Shown in pieces: positions 1-5,942 of a stretch of DNA of 7,290 bases. This stretch comes from Collinsella sp. (GTDB lineage: Bacteria; Actinomycetota; Coriobacteriia; Coriobacteriales; Coriobacteriaceae): NCBI GenBank assembly GCA_019419485.1, contig DXZV01000090.1, positions 1 to 7,290 of the forward strand, given 5' to 3'. A program made the position numbers and the translations under genes. The notes under the pieces are model-generated. The model made no database searches. It was not told the origin of the DNA and worked only from the letters and a program-made list of their open reading frames with translations. Numbering within the stretch: position 1 is the stretch's first letter; every line of letters starts with the position of its first letter.

Positions 1-240
1 TGCGTACACCGCGCCCGAACCCGCATCCGTCGCGACAGCAAGGTCGCCAAACGAGAGCGAGCCACCGTCGAGCGTCTCGAGCAGCGTGGCACAGCGCAGC
101 AGCGTGGACTTACCGCCGCCCGAAGGCCCGATAATCGCCACGACCTCGCCACGCTTTACCTCGAGCGAGATATCCTTGAGCACCTCATTGCCGCCAAACG
201 CCTTGCGCGCGTTCGATATATTCATTACCGAATTAATCAT
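1..240 (-). CDS. Amino-acid ABC transporter ATP-binding protein (GlnQ/HisP-like), N-terminal fragment
   Basis: Cytosolic ATPase subunit that would power the neighbouring permease in amino-acid import. Only the first 80 codons are present; the gene runs off the left edge. The Walker A motif GPSGGGKST is visible at residues 38-46 with Lys44 as the nucleotide-binding lysine. It is preceded by the usual beta-strand layout of ABC domains, with Phe15 in the place of the A-loop aromatic residue. Q-loop, signature and Walker B motifs lie outside the window. The ATG at 240 overlaps the permease stop by 8 bases (ATGATTAA), which suggests translational coupling. A second ATG at 225 is possible, and neither has a clear Shine-Dalgarno sequence. 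The polar amino-acid subfamily is inferred from the adjacent permease and binding protein; the exact substrate cannot be read. Confidence 0.9.
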   Translation of the reverse strand, partial: MINSVMNISNARKAFGGNEVLKDISLEVKRGEVVAIIGPSGGGKSTLLRCATLLETLDGGSLSFGDLAVATDAGSGAVYA

Positions 241-886
241 GGTAGTAATCCAATTTTTTCTCGGCGGCGCCCAGCAGCATCTCGACCACAAAGTTAAAGA
301 CCCAGTAGATCAGCGCCGCGATCGCAAACGGCACCATGCTCACCTGCGAGGCGACCAGCGCCTTGGCCGTCGAGAACATCTCGCCCACGCCGATGGCGAA
401 CGCCAGCGACGTGTCCTTGACCAGTGTGATGATCTCGTTGCCCATCGCCGGCAAAATGCGCTTGGCGACCTGCGGCATCACGATATACAGAAACGTCTGC
501 ATGCGCGAGTAGCCCAGCACCTCGGCAGCCTCGTATTGACCGCGCGGAATCGACTGCAGGCCCGAGCGATAGATCTCGGCAAAGTAGCCGGCGTAGTTGA
601 TGATGAACGCCACGACGCACGCCGTCCACTTGGAATCGGGCGTGAGCGAAATGCCGAACACGTAATACGGGGCAAAGTAGATGGCAAACATCTGCAGCAT
701 GAGCGGCGTACCGCGCATCACCGAAATATAGATGCGCGCAATCCAACGCAGCGGCGCGACCTTGCTCATGCGCATAAACGCCACGGGGATTCCCAGCGGA
801 ATCGACCCGAGCAACGTCAGCACAAACAGCTGCAAGCTGACCAAGAATCCCTGGCCAAGCATCTGCATCATGACCTGAATAGACAA
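233..886 (-). CDS. Amino-acid ABC transporter permease (GlnP/HisM family)
   Basis: Membrane subunit of the importer, 217 residues from the chosen start. About five hydrophobic segments are visible: one from LGQGFLVSLQLF onward, one around MRGTPLMLQMFAIYF, one at CVVAFIINYAGYF, one around NEIITLVKDTSLAFAIGVG and a last one near VPFAIAALIYWVF. The cytoplasmic EAA loop that docks on the ATPase starts at Glu119 (EAAEVLGYSRM, then a conserved MPQ). RGTP and the EAA loop are typical of the polar amino-acid permease family. The reading frame opens further upstream with a TTG at 925, but no ribosome site precedes it. A second TTG at 886 has a purine-rich GAAAGAGAG six bases upstream, so it is preferred; ATGs at 871 and 868 are alternatives. 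Only one permease gene is present, so a homodimer is likely. Family assignment is secure; the start is not. Confidence 0.88.
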   Translation of the reverse strand: MSIQVMMQMLGQGFLVSLQLFVLTLLGSIPLGIPVAFMRMSKVAPLRWIARIYISVMRGTPLMLQMFAIYFAPYYVFGISLTPDSKWTACVVAFIINYAGYFAEIYRSGLQSIPRGQYEAAEVLGYSRMQTFLYIVMPQVAKRILPAMGNEIITLVKDTSLAFAIGVGEMFSTAKALVASQVSMVPFAIAALIYWVFNFVVEMLLGAAEKKLDYYHD

Positions 887-892
887 CCCAAG

Positions 893-901
893 CTCTCTTT
901 C
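893..901 (-). promoter_or_regulatory. Ribosome binding site deciding the permease start
   Basis: GAAAGAGAG on the minus strand lies 6 bases before the TTG at 886. The upstream TTG at 925 lacks any comparable purine tract at the right distance, so this site favours the shorter protein. A TTG start behind a modest site would give weak initiation. Confidence 0.5.
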
Positions 902-931
902 ACAGTAACGGAACAGCGAACCCAATGCTAA

Positions 932-1038
932 AGCGGGTTTTCCAGGTGCCCGAGTTTGCCGTGAAAGAGGAGCGCCGCGTACTAAATGTACGCAAGCGAC
1001 GGTTTGAACGGCAAAATCGGGTGCCTGGGAAAGCCGCT
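932..1038 (-). repeat. Long imperfect intercistronic hairpin between binding-protein and permease genes
   Basis: Two 31-base arms, 932-962 and 1008-1038, face each other as an inverted repeat. Pairing base by base gives 26 Watson-Crick pairs, 3 G-U pairs and 2 mismatches. The loop holds a second hairpin: GCGTAC (977-982), a 5-base loop, then GTACGC (988-993), extended by CGC/GCG at 973-975 and 996-998. In the operon mRNA the 5' arm begins at the stop codon of the binding-protein gene (1037-1039). No long U-tract follows, so a classical terminator is unlikely. Known precedents are intercistronic stem-loops that protect upstream mRNA or partly stop polymerase, so that the binding protein is made in excess over the permease. 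That role is inferred here. It could also be a member of a dispersed intergenic repeat family. Confidence 0.8.
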
Positions 1039-1897
1039 ATTTGAGCACCCAGTTGTCGAAGGAAAGACCATAGCTTGCATACTTGTCGCACAGGTCCTTG
1101 ACCGTGCCGTCCTCGTAGAGCGCCTTGAGCGACTCGGTCACGGCATCGGCGGACTTGGTGTCGCCCTTCTTAAAGCCAACGGCGTAGTGCTCGCTGGACA
1201 GCGGCTTGTCGAGCTGCGTATAGGCATCGGGCTTGGCGGCAAGCTGATACTGGGCAATCGAAAGGTCGCAAGCCACGGCATCGACCGCGCCGCTCTCGAG
1301 CTGCATAAAGGCCGTGTTGTACTCGCCGATGGTATCGAGCGTGGCAAACGTCGCGGCCAGATCCTTCTGGTCGCCCTCGAGCACATCCTGCGCAGCGGAA
1401 TCGGTCTGAGTGATCACGGTCTTGCCAGCGAGATCGTCCCAGCTCTTGATACCCGCGTCCTTCTTGACCACGAGCACTTGCTCGTTGAGCATGTACGGCT
1501 CGGAGAACGTGTAGCCGTCCTCACGGCCCTCCATGGTAAAGCCGTTCCAGATGCAGTTGATGGCGCCGGAGTTGAGCAGCGTGTCCTTGGCATCCCAATC
1601 GATGGCCTCGTAATCGACATCCCAGCCCTGCTTATCGGCAACGGCCTTGGCAAGGTCAAGGTCAAAGCCCGTGTACTCGCCGTCATCGCCCACAAAGCCG
1701 TACGGAGGATAGGACTTATCAAAGCCCACCACGAGCTTCTTGGACTCCGCAGCGCCCTTCACATCCTTGGCCGCGGCAGAACCAGCAGCGGAGCCCTTGC
1801 CAGCACCACCGCCGCAGCCGACAAGACCAAGGCCGAGCACCGTGGCGAGCGAGCCGGCTAGACCAACAAACTGACGACGAGACATATCGGTATTCAT
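1037..1897 (-). CDS. Amino-acid ABC transporter substrate-binding lipoprotein (SBP family 3)
   Basis: Extracytoplasmic, membrane-anchored receptor that delivers an amino acid to the permease; 286 residues. The N-terminus is a lipoprotein signal: Ser6-Arg7-Arg8-Gln9-Phe10 resembles a twin-arginine motif, followed by a hydrophobic stretch and the lipobox LVGC with Cys28 as the lipid-modified residue. A Gly/Ala/Ser/Lys linker (about 29-48) leads into a bilobal family 3 domain beginning KLVVGFDKSYPPYGF, with GFDLDLAKAV and the NGFTMEGRED segment, whose Arg is the usual ligand carboxylate contact. The chosen ATG has GAGGGGGA five bases upstream; an in-frame ATG at 1918 lacks this support. It is the first gene of a minus-strand operon with permease and ATPase. 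The substrate is not determinable; a polar amino acid is the family default. Confidence 0.93.
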   Translation of the reverse strand: MNTDMSRRQFVGLAGSLATVLGLGLVGCGGGAGKGSAAGSAAAKDVKGAAESKKLVVGFDKSYPPYGFVGDDGEYTGFDLDLAKAVADKQGWDVDYEAIDWDAKDTLLNSGAINCIWNGFTMEGREDGYTFSEPYMLNEQVLVVKKDAGIKSWDDLAGKTVITQTDSAAQDVLEGDQKDLAATFATLDTIGEYNTAFMQLESGAVDAVACDLSIAQYQLAAKPDAYTQLDKPLSSEHYAVGFKKGDTKSADAVTESLKALYEDGTVKDLCDKYASYGLSFDNWVLK

Positions 1898-1902
1898 GGT
1901 AT

Positions 1903-1910
1903 TCCCCCTC
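1903..1910 (-). promoter_or_regulatory. Strong ribosome binding site of the binding-protein gene
   Basis: GAGGGGGA on the minus strand is 5 bases before the ATG at 1897. It rules in favour of this start over the ATG at 1918, which lies upstream of the site. Confidence 0.75.
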
Positions 1911-1915
1911 GATAG

Positions 1916-1935
1916 CACTTTAGTTAGGTAAAGTG
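1916..1935. promoter_or_regulatory. Operator-like inverted repeat CACTTTA-N6-TAAAGTG downstream of the importer promoter
   Basis: Perfect 7-base arms with a 6-base spacer (1916-1922 and 1929-1935). The site falls about 12-31 bases downstream of the predicted transcription start of the importer operon, a usual position for a repressor operator. A third copy of the same heptamer occurs at 1960-1966 inside the promoter spacer. The binding protein is unknown. Confidence 0.5.
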
Positions 1936-1953
1936 AGTCATGTAACGTTCAGA

Positions 1954-1982
1954 ATCATACACTTTAGCGTGATAGAGCACAA
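1954..1982 (-). promoter_or_regulatory. Promoter of the amino-acid importer operon
   Basis: On the minus strand, -35 TTGTGC (1977-1982) is followed by a 17-base spacer and -10 TATGAT (1954-1959), a 5/6 match to TATAAT. Transcription would start near 1947, giving a leader of roughly 50 bases. The spacer contains a CACTTTA heptamer (1960-1966) shared with the nearby inverted repeat, which suggests regulation by a repressor. Confidence 0.6.
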
Positions 1983-1989
1983 GGCGAGT

Positions 1990-2128
1990 TTGCCCGCCGC
2001 GTGAGGGGTGTGGGGGTTAAGTTTCCTGCTCTACAGTCCTGCTCACGACGGAGGCCACATTAAGTGGCCTCCTGTTCGTGCGGAACTCGCGATAAACTTA
2101 ACCCCCACACCCCTCACGCGGCGGGCAA
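1990..2128. repeat. 139-bp palindromic element with perfect 35-bp inverted terminal arms
   Basis: The arms at 1990-2024 and 2094-2128 are exact reverse complements over all 35 bases, from TTGCCCGCC at the outer end to TTAAGTTT inside. Between them is a second, centred hairpin: GGAGGCCAC (2050-2058), a 5-base loop, GTGGCCTCC (2064-2072), extended by CACGA/TCGTG (2044-2048 and 2076-2080) across a small internal loop. A short direct repeat CCTGCTC occurs at 2025-2031 and 2038-2044. No U-tract follows on either strand, no credible gene is encoded, and I see no flanking target duplication. It occupies most of the 338-base gene-free divergent region 1898-2235. It may be a MITE- or REP-like mobile palindrome or a structured regulatory element; which one cannot be decided here. 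Confidence 0.85.
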
Positions 2129-2183
2129 CCGTCGTTGGGCTTATCACTGACACGAATAAACCGCTTGTATATCGTCTGCTGGC

Positions 2184-2213
2184 TTGGCACGGTACAATAC
2201 TTGCAGCTTTAAT
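2184..2213 (+). promoter_or_regulatory. Candidate promoter of the rRNA/tRNA methyltransferase gene
   Basis: TTGGCA (2184-2189, 5/6 to TTGACA), an 18-base spacer, and TTTAAT (2208-2213, 5/6 to TATAAT). This would start transcription near 2220, about 16 bases before the ATG. A competing -10, TACAAT at 2193-2198, has no good -35 at the right distance. Confidence 0.5.
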
Positions 2214-2223
2214 TCATGAATTA
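2210..2223. promoter_or_regulatory. 14-bp perfect palindrome over the methyltransferase promoter
   Basis: TAATTCATGAATTA is its own reverse complement. It overlaps the predicted -10 and transcription start, so it could be an operator. The AT-rich composition makes chance occurrence plausible. Confidence 0.35.
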
Positions 2224-2235
2224 GTGGAGTTATTG

Positions 2236-3681
2236 ATGGCAGAATCTCGTGCGGAGCGTAAGGCTCGTCGTGCTTTGATCGAGGCAGCTGAGGGGTCGGA
2301 GGAGAAATCTTCCACGAAATCCAAGTCTTCTAAAGCTGCAAAAAGCAAATCGACCAAGAGCAGGGCTAAGACCAAGCGTTCTGACTCTCGTCGGGGCGGG
2401 GACAAAGCGCCTCGGACTCGTTCCAAGCGTCCGCATAATGATTCGGTTCCATCCGTGCGTAAGGCTGTGGACCCCAAGTCTCCCTGTTCGATCATGAAAG
2501 CTTGCGGTGGGTGCACGGCGCTCAATCGTCCTTATAAAAAGCAGTTGGCAGCTAAGCAGGCTGCTATGGAGGAGCTTTTTGCTGCTCTTTGCGAGCGCGA
2601 GGGTATTAGCGTCGACCCCATTCGCGGTATGGGCGTCACCTTGGGCGACCCGGGCAAGTATCCTGCGCCGCGTGGTTTTCGTCATAAGGCTGCCACTCCC
2701 TTTGCTCCCGGTAAGGAGGGCGCTGTCCGCTGCGGCTTCTTTGAGCGCGGTTCGCACAGAATCGTTGCCGTGCCCGAATGCCCCGTCGAGGTACCGGGCG
2801 CCCGACAGATTCTTAACGGCATCGCGCGTGAAGCTGAGCGCCTGCACATTCCCGCCTTTAACGAGGACAAGCATCTGGGCTTGCTCCGCTATGCCGTCGT
2901 CCGCTGCGGTTGGCGTACCGACCAGATTATGGTCACCCTCGTGACCGCTCAGCGCGACTTGCCGCATGCGCAGGAGTTCTTTGAGGCTGTCGCCGCACTC
3001 GATCCGCATATCGTCACCGTTGCCCAAAACATCAACGGACGCCCCGGTAACGCCATCTTGGGTGAGGAGACTCGCATCGTCTATGGCGCCGAGTGCATGC
3101 GCGACCAGCTGCTCGGTTGCGAATTCGATATCTCCCCTACCGCGTTCTACCAGACCAACCCGCAGCAGACCGAGCTGCTCTACCAGCTCGCTATCGATGG
3201 CATGGATCTGCGCCAGGACGATGTGCTTATGGATGCCTACTGCGGCAGCGGCACCATCGGTCTTTGCGCAGCTAAAGAAGCCCAGAACAAGGGTATCGGA
3301 ATCATGCTGCTCGGTGTGGAGCGCAACCCGGCGGGCATTGCCGACGCACGCCGCAATGCCGAGCTCAACGGCCTCACCCGCAGCGCTTGGTTTATGGCCG
3401 ACGACGCCACCGATTACATCCTGGACGCTGCCGATAACAACGAGCGCGTTGACGTTCTCTCCATCGACCCGCCGCGCGCCGGCTCCACACCCGAGTTCCT
3501 CGAAGCCGCCTGCGCACTTAAGCCGCGCCGCATCACCTATATCAGCTGCAACCCCGTCACCCAAGAGCGCGACCTACACCAGCTCCTCGACGGAGGTTAT
3601 CGCCTGCTCAAGATCACGCCGGTCGACATGTTCCCTCATACCGACCACACCGAGACCGTCGCGGTCCTCGAGCGCCGCTAA
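2236..3681 (+). CDS. 23S rRNA (uracil-5-)-methyltransferase, RlmD/RlmCD (RumA/TrmA) family
   Basis: SAM-dependent enzyme that methylates C5 of a uridine, most likely in 23S rRNA (family targets U1939 and/or U747); 481 residues. A 4Fe-4S motif Cys84-x5-Cys90-x2-Cys93 with a fourth candidate, Cys182, matches RumA. The catalytic domain shows the FYQTNPQQTE segment near Gln306, SAM motif DAYCGSGTIG at 333-342, DPPR at 411-414, the nucleophile Cys438 in SCNP, and the general base Glu473 in FPHTDHTE. The first 80 or so residues are a Lys/Ser/Arg-rich low-complexity tail; the TRAM domain usual at this end is not apparent. The ATG at 2236 has GGAG six bases upstream. The frame stays open back to 2008, but that part reads through the palindromic element and is rejected. 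Exact target (RlmC, RlmD, RlmCD or TrmA activity) is unresolved. Confidence 0.9.
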   Translation: MAESRAERKARRALIEAAEGSEEKSSTKSKSSKAAKSKSTKSRAKTKRSDSRRGGDKAPRTRSKRPHNDSVPSVRKAVDPKSPCSIMKACGGCTALNRPYKKQLAAKQAAMEELFAALCEREGISVDPIRGMGVTLGDPGKYPAPRGFRHKAATPFAPGKEGAVRCGFFERGSHRIVAVPECPVEVPGARQILNGIAREAERLHIPAFNEDKHLGLLRYAVVRCGWRTDQIMVTLVTAQRDLPHAQEFFEAVAALDPHIVTVAQNINGRPGNAILGEETRIVYGAECMRDQLLGCEFDISPTAFYQTNPQQTELLYQLAIDGMDLRQDDVLMDAYCGSGTIGLCAAKEAQNKGIGIMLLGVERNPAGIADARRNAELNGLTRSAWFMADDATDYILDAADNNERVDVLSIDPPRAGSTPEFLEAACALKPRRITYISCNPVTQERDLHQLLDGGYRLLKITPVDMFPHTDHTETVAVLERR

Positions 3682-3696
3682 TCCACCGGCACAAGA

Positions 3697-3726
3697 AAGG
3701 GGGCGGCCCGTCTGGACTGCCCCCTT
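3697..3726. terminator. Bidirectional terminator between convergent genes
   Basis: AAGGGGGC (3697-3704) pairs with GCCCCCTT (3719-3726). Short T-rich stretches follow on both strands (TTCGCTTGGTTT on plus, TTTCTTG on minus). It lies between the stops of the methyltransferase (3681) and the convergent PHP gene (3747), so it can serve both. Confidence 0.65.
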
Positions 3727-3746
3727 CGCTTGGTTTATGAACTCCG

Positions 3747-4568
3747 CTACATCCCCTTGCGCAGGTCGCACACGCCGGCTGCCGCCATCTCGCGCAGCAG
3801 CGTCTCGCGATCGCGCGTCACGATCAAATCCAACGGGAAGTGAATCTCGTCGAGCATCTTGCGCGCCTGGTCGAGCTTGCCAATGGCCATACCAATGTGT
3901 GCGTCGGTCGAGACACCGATCCCCACGCCCAGCTCGGCGCAGCGCTCGGCAATCTTGCGACACACGTTCCAATGCTCGGCATCCGTGCCATGCTCAAGAC
4001 TATGGTTGTTGATCTCGATGATCTTGTGCTTGGCCTTGGCCGCCAACAGCACCTCATCGATATCGAACGGCACGCCCGTACGACCCGTATGCCCAAGCAT
4101 GAACACCTTGGGGTGCTCCAGGGCATTGATGTACATCTCGGTCGTCTGGGCGAGCGTCGCGCCTTCAGCGAGCTGCGGGTTATGCACGCTTGCCACCAAA
4201 TAATCCAAATTACGCGTCACCAAATCGAACAGCGAATGCTCACGACTATACGAATCGCCGGCGATATCGAGCGAAACGGGAATGTCCTCGCCAAACAAGC
4301 TGCCGTCCAGCGAAACGATATCGGCCTCGGCGCCGCGAAGCACCAGCACGCCGCTCCAAATGCGCGGCCAGATATCCTGGTTAATAAAGAATTGGAAACT
4401 GCGCAGGTCATTGGGACAAGGCGTAACCATCGAGCTTAAATGATCGGCTGAACCGAGCACCTGAAGGCCGCGCTCTGCCGCCCAATAGATGTTCTCCTCG
4501 ATGGTTGAGTACGCATGCGCAGAGAACATCGTATGAGTATGAATATCACAAGAAAGAAGGTAGGGCAT
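3747..4568 (-). CDS. PHP-domain metal-dependent phosphoesterase (YcdX-like)
   Basis: Cytosolic metallo-hydrolase of the polymerase-and-histidinol-phosphatase superfamily, 273 residues. It carries the full set of trinuclear metal ligands known from E. coli YcdX: His10 and His12 (DIHTHT), His18 (SAHAYST), His43 (SADH), Glu81 (RGAEAD), His129 (SVHNP), His160 (LGHTG), and Asp222 with His224 (STDAH). The segments HAYST, FINQDIWPR and EINN also match that subfamily as I remember it. The ATG at 4568 has AAGGAG five bases upstream. The frame is open to an ATG at 4712, but that stretch overlaps the aminotransferase terminator, so the short form is chosen. The complete ligand set predicts an active enzyme; its natural substrate is unknown. 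Confidence 0.9.
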   Translation of the reverse strand: MPYLLSCDIHTHTMFSAHAYSTIEENIYWAAERGLQVLGSADHLSSMVTPCPNDLRSFQFFINQDIWPRIWSGVLVLRGAEADIVSLDGSLFGEDIPVSLDIAGDSYSREHSLFDLVTRNLDYLVASVHNPQLAEGATLAQTTEMYINALEHPKVFMLGHTGRTGVPFDIDEVLLAAKAKHKIIEINNHSLEHGTDAEHWNVCRKIAERCAELGVGIGVSTDAHIGMAIGKLDQARKMLDEIHFPLDLIVTRDRETLLREMAAAGVCDLRKGM

Positions 4569-4573
4569 CGGGT

Positions 4574-4579
4574 CTCCTT
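4574..4579 (-). promoter_or_regulatory. Ribosome binding site deciding the PHP gene start
   Basis: AAGGAG on the minus strand, 5 bases before the ATG at 4568. It is the best Shine-Dalgarno in the window and excludes the longer readings starting upstream. Confidence 0.8.
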
Positions 4580-4605
4580 GTCCAGTATGGCCGTCGCGTA
4601 TATTC

Positions 4606-4635
4606 ATTGTACGCATAGCTTTCGGCAGTCGTAAA
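4606..4635 (-). promoter_or_regulatory. Candidate promoter of the PHP gene
   Basis: On the minus strand, -10 TACAAT (4606-4611) with a weak -35 TTTACG (4630-4635) at 18 bases. Transcription would start near 4599, about 30 bases before the ATG. A short inverted repeat GCGTA/TACGC (4596-4600 and 4610-4614) brackets the -10. The upstream terminator supports a separate transcript. Confidence 0.4.
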
Positions 4636-4668
4636 ACTGCTTCATCCCAATCACACAACGGCATAAAC

Positions 4669-4699
4669 AACGGGGCCTGGCTTAGCACCAAACCCCGTT
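4669..4699 (-). terminator. Terminator downstream of the aminotransferase gene
   Basis: On the minus strand AACGGGG and CCCCGTT (4693-4699 and 4669-4675) form a 7-bp stem with an inner TGG/CCA helix, followed by GTTTATG. The U-tract is short, so termination may be partial. Confidence 0.55.
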
Positions 4700-4727
4700 T
4701 CACGTAAAACATTGCAAGCAGAGCGCT

Positions 4728-5918
4728 TTACTTTCGACGATATTCGTCGGCCAGTTGCTTCCAGGCAGGCAACGAATTGACGATGGTCTCGTAGCTCACA
4801 CAGTAGCCAAGGCGGAACCAGCCCGGCATGCCAAAGCTATCCGAAGGCACCGCGAGCAGCTCATACTTCTTCGCGCGCTCGCAGAAGGCGTTCGCATCGG
4901 GCTCCAGCGCCTTCACCCACAGGTAGAATGCACCATCCGGCTCAACATAGGTGTAGCCATACTCCGCCAGTGCATCGGTAAGCGCGGTGCGGTTGCGTGC
5001 ATAGGCCTCGACATCGCTCGGTTCATCAATGCAGTCGATGATCACACGCTGGAAGAGGGCCGGTGCGCACACGAAGCCCAGCGTGCGGGCGGCACCGGCG
5101 ACGGCCGGCATAAGGCGAGCAGCCTGCGGATTGGTATTGGGGACCAAAATCCAGCCCACACGTTCACCCGGTAGCGAAAGGGACTTGGAATACGAATAGC
5201 ACACGATGGTGTGCTCATAGATCGAAGGCACCCAGGGCACTTCGGCGCCATACACAATCTCGCGATACGGCTCATCCGAGATAAGCATAATCGGATTCTC
5301 GGGATCGCGCTTGGCGTTGACCTCGCGTAAAACATTGGCCAGTCGCGTCAGGGTATCGCGCGTATACACGGCGCCCGTCGGGTTATTCGGTGAGTCGATA
5401 ATGACGGCAGCTGTCTTGTCGGTAATCGCCTTGAGCACGTTATCCACGCTCAGCTGGAATGTGTCCTCGTTAGCAAGCGCCTCGACACACGTGCAGCCAG
5501 CCTTCTCGATCCAGACGCGATACTCCGGAAAATACGGCGCAATGACGATAACCTCGTCGCCCGGGTTCGTAACGGCGTTGAGCGTACAGGTGAGCGAAGC
5601 CGCGGCACCCACCGTCATAAAGACGTCCTTACCCTCATAGTTCGTTCCAAAGCGGCGGTTGAGCGATTCGGCGACGGCTGCTCGACATTGCGGCAGGCCC
5701 GGAGCGGGGGTGTAGCCGTGCAACTGGTCACTCGGCAGCCCCAAGGCCTTCTTAATGGACTCCGCCACGGCAGCCGGCGCCGGAACACTCGGGTTGCCCA
5801 GCGAAAAATCGAATACGTTCTCCGCACCGATCTGTGCCTTGCGTTCAAGACCATAGCTAAAGATCTCGCGGATGATGGAGCTTTCCGCACCGCGAGCATA
5901 CATCGTTTCGTTGATCAT
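4728..5918 (-). CDS. PLP-dependent class I aminotransferase (aspartate aminotransferase-like)
   Basis: Cytosolic fold-type I enzyme that transfers an amino group between an amino acid and a 2-oxo acid; 396 residues, the normal length. Key residues: NNPTG at 178-182 with Asn179 contacting PLP, Asp215 and Tyr218 in SDEPY (pyridine nitrogen and 3'-oxygen contacts), Lys245 in YSYSKSLSLPGERVGW as the Schiff-base lysine, and Arg369 in FRLGY as the substrate carboxylate contact. The ATG at 5918 has AAAGGGGA four bases upstream. The frame is open back to 6017, but that part reads through a palindrome and the promoter region. It is followed by its own terminator. The substrate cannot be told from sequence: aspartate, alanine or aromatic specificity are all possible in this branch. 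Confidence 0.92.
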   Translation of the reverse strand: MINETMYARGAESSIIREIFSYGLERKAQIGAENVFDFSLGNPSVPAPAAVAESIKKALGLPSDQLHGYTPAPGLPQCRAAVAESLNRRFGTNYEGKDVFMTVGAAASLTCTLNAVTNPGDEVIVIAPYFPEYRVWIEKAGCTCVEALANEDTFQLSVDNVLKAITDKTAAVIIDSPNNPTGAVYTRDTLTRLANVLREVNAKRDPENPIMLISDEPYREIVYGAEVPWVPSIYEHTIVCYSYSKSLSLPGERVGWILVPNTNPQAARLMPAVAGAARTLGFVCAPALFQRVIIDCIDEPSDVEAYARNRTALTDALAEYGYTYVEPDGAFYLWVKALEPDANAFCERAKKYELLAVPSDSFGMPGWFRLGYCVSYETIVNSLPAWKQLADEYRRK

Positions 5919-5922
5919 CTGT

Positions 5923-5930
5923 TCCCCTTT
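5923..5930 (-). promoter_or_regulatory. Ribosome binding site deciding the aminotransferase start
   Basis: AAAGGGGA on the minus strand, 4 bases before the ATG at 5918. It favours this start over the in-frame ATG at 6017. Confidence 0.7.
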
Positions 5931-5942
5931 CGCATAGGCGCT

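Noticed and set aside
86..931. 281-codon open frame on the plus strand
   Set aside because: Overlaps permease and ATPase genes in antisense; its product is Arg/His-rich nonsense without recognisable motifs.
986..1861. 291-codon open frame on the plus strand
   Set aside because: Antisense shadow of the substrate-binding lipoprotein gene, which has signal peptide, lipobox and ribosome site on the other strand.
2044..2080. Hairpin in the centre of the 139-bp element as a terminator
   Set aside because: Strong stem but no T-tract on either strand, and no gene ends nearby.
2008..2235. Open frame extending the methyltransferase upstream by 76 codons
   Set aside because: It reads through the 139-bp palindrome and its own promoter region and resembles no known domain; the ATG at 2236 has a proper ribosome site.
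2230..3564. 444-codon open frame on the minus strand
   Set aside because: Antisense shadow of the methyltransferase gene, with no domain logic. The sense frame has all catalytic motifs; GC-rich genes commonly give such long antisense frames.
2966..4012. 348-codon plus-strand frame spanning the end of the methyltransferase and the terminator
   Set aside because: Ser/Arg/Pro-rich out-of-frame product that crosses a terminator and a convergent gene.
4569..4712. N-terminal extension of the PHP protein
   Set aside because: Covers the aminotransferase terminator and a candidate promoter. The PHP domain starts right at the shorter start, which has AAGGAG.
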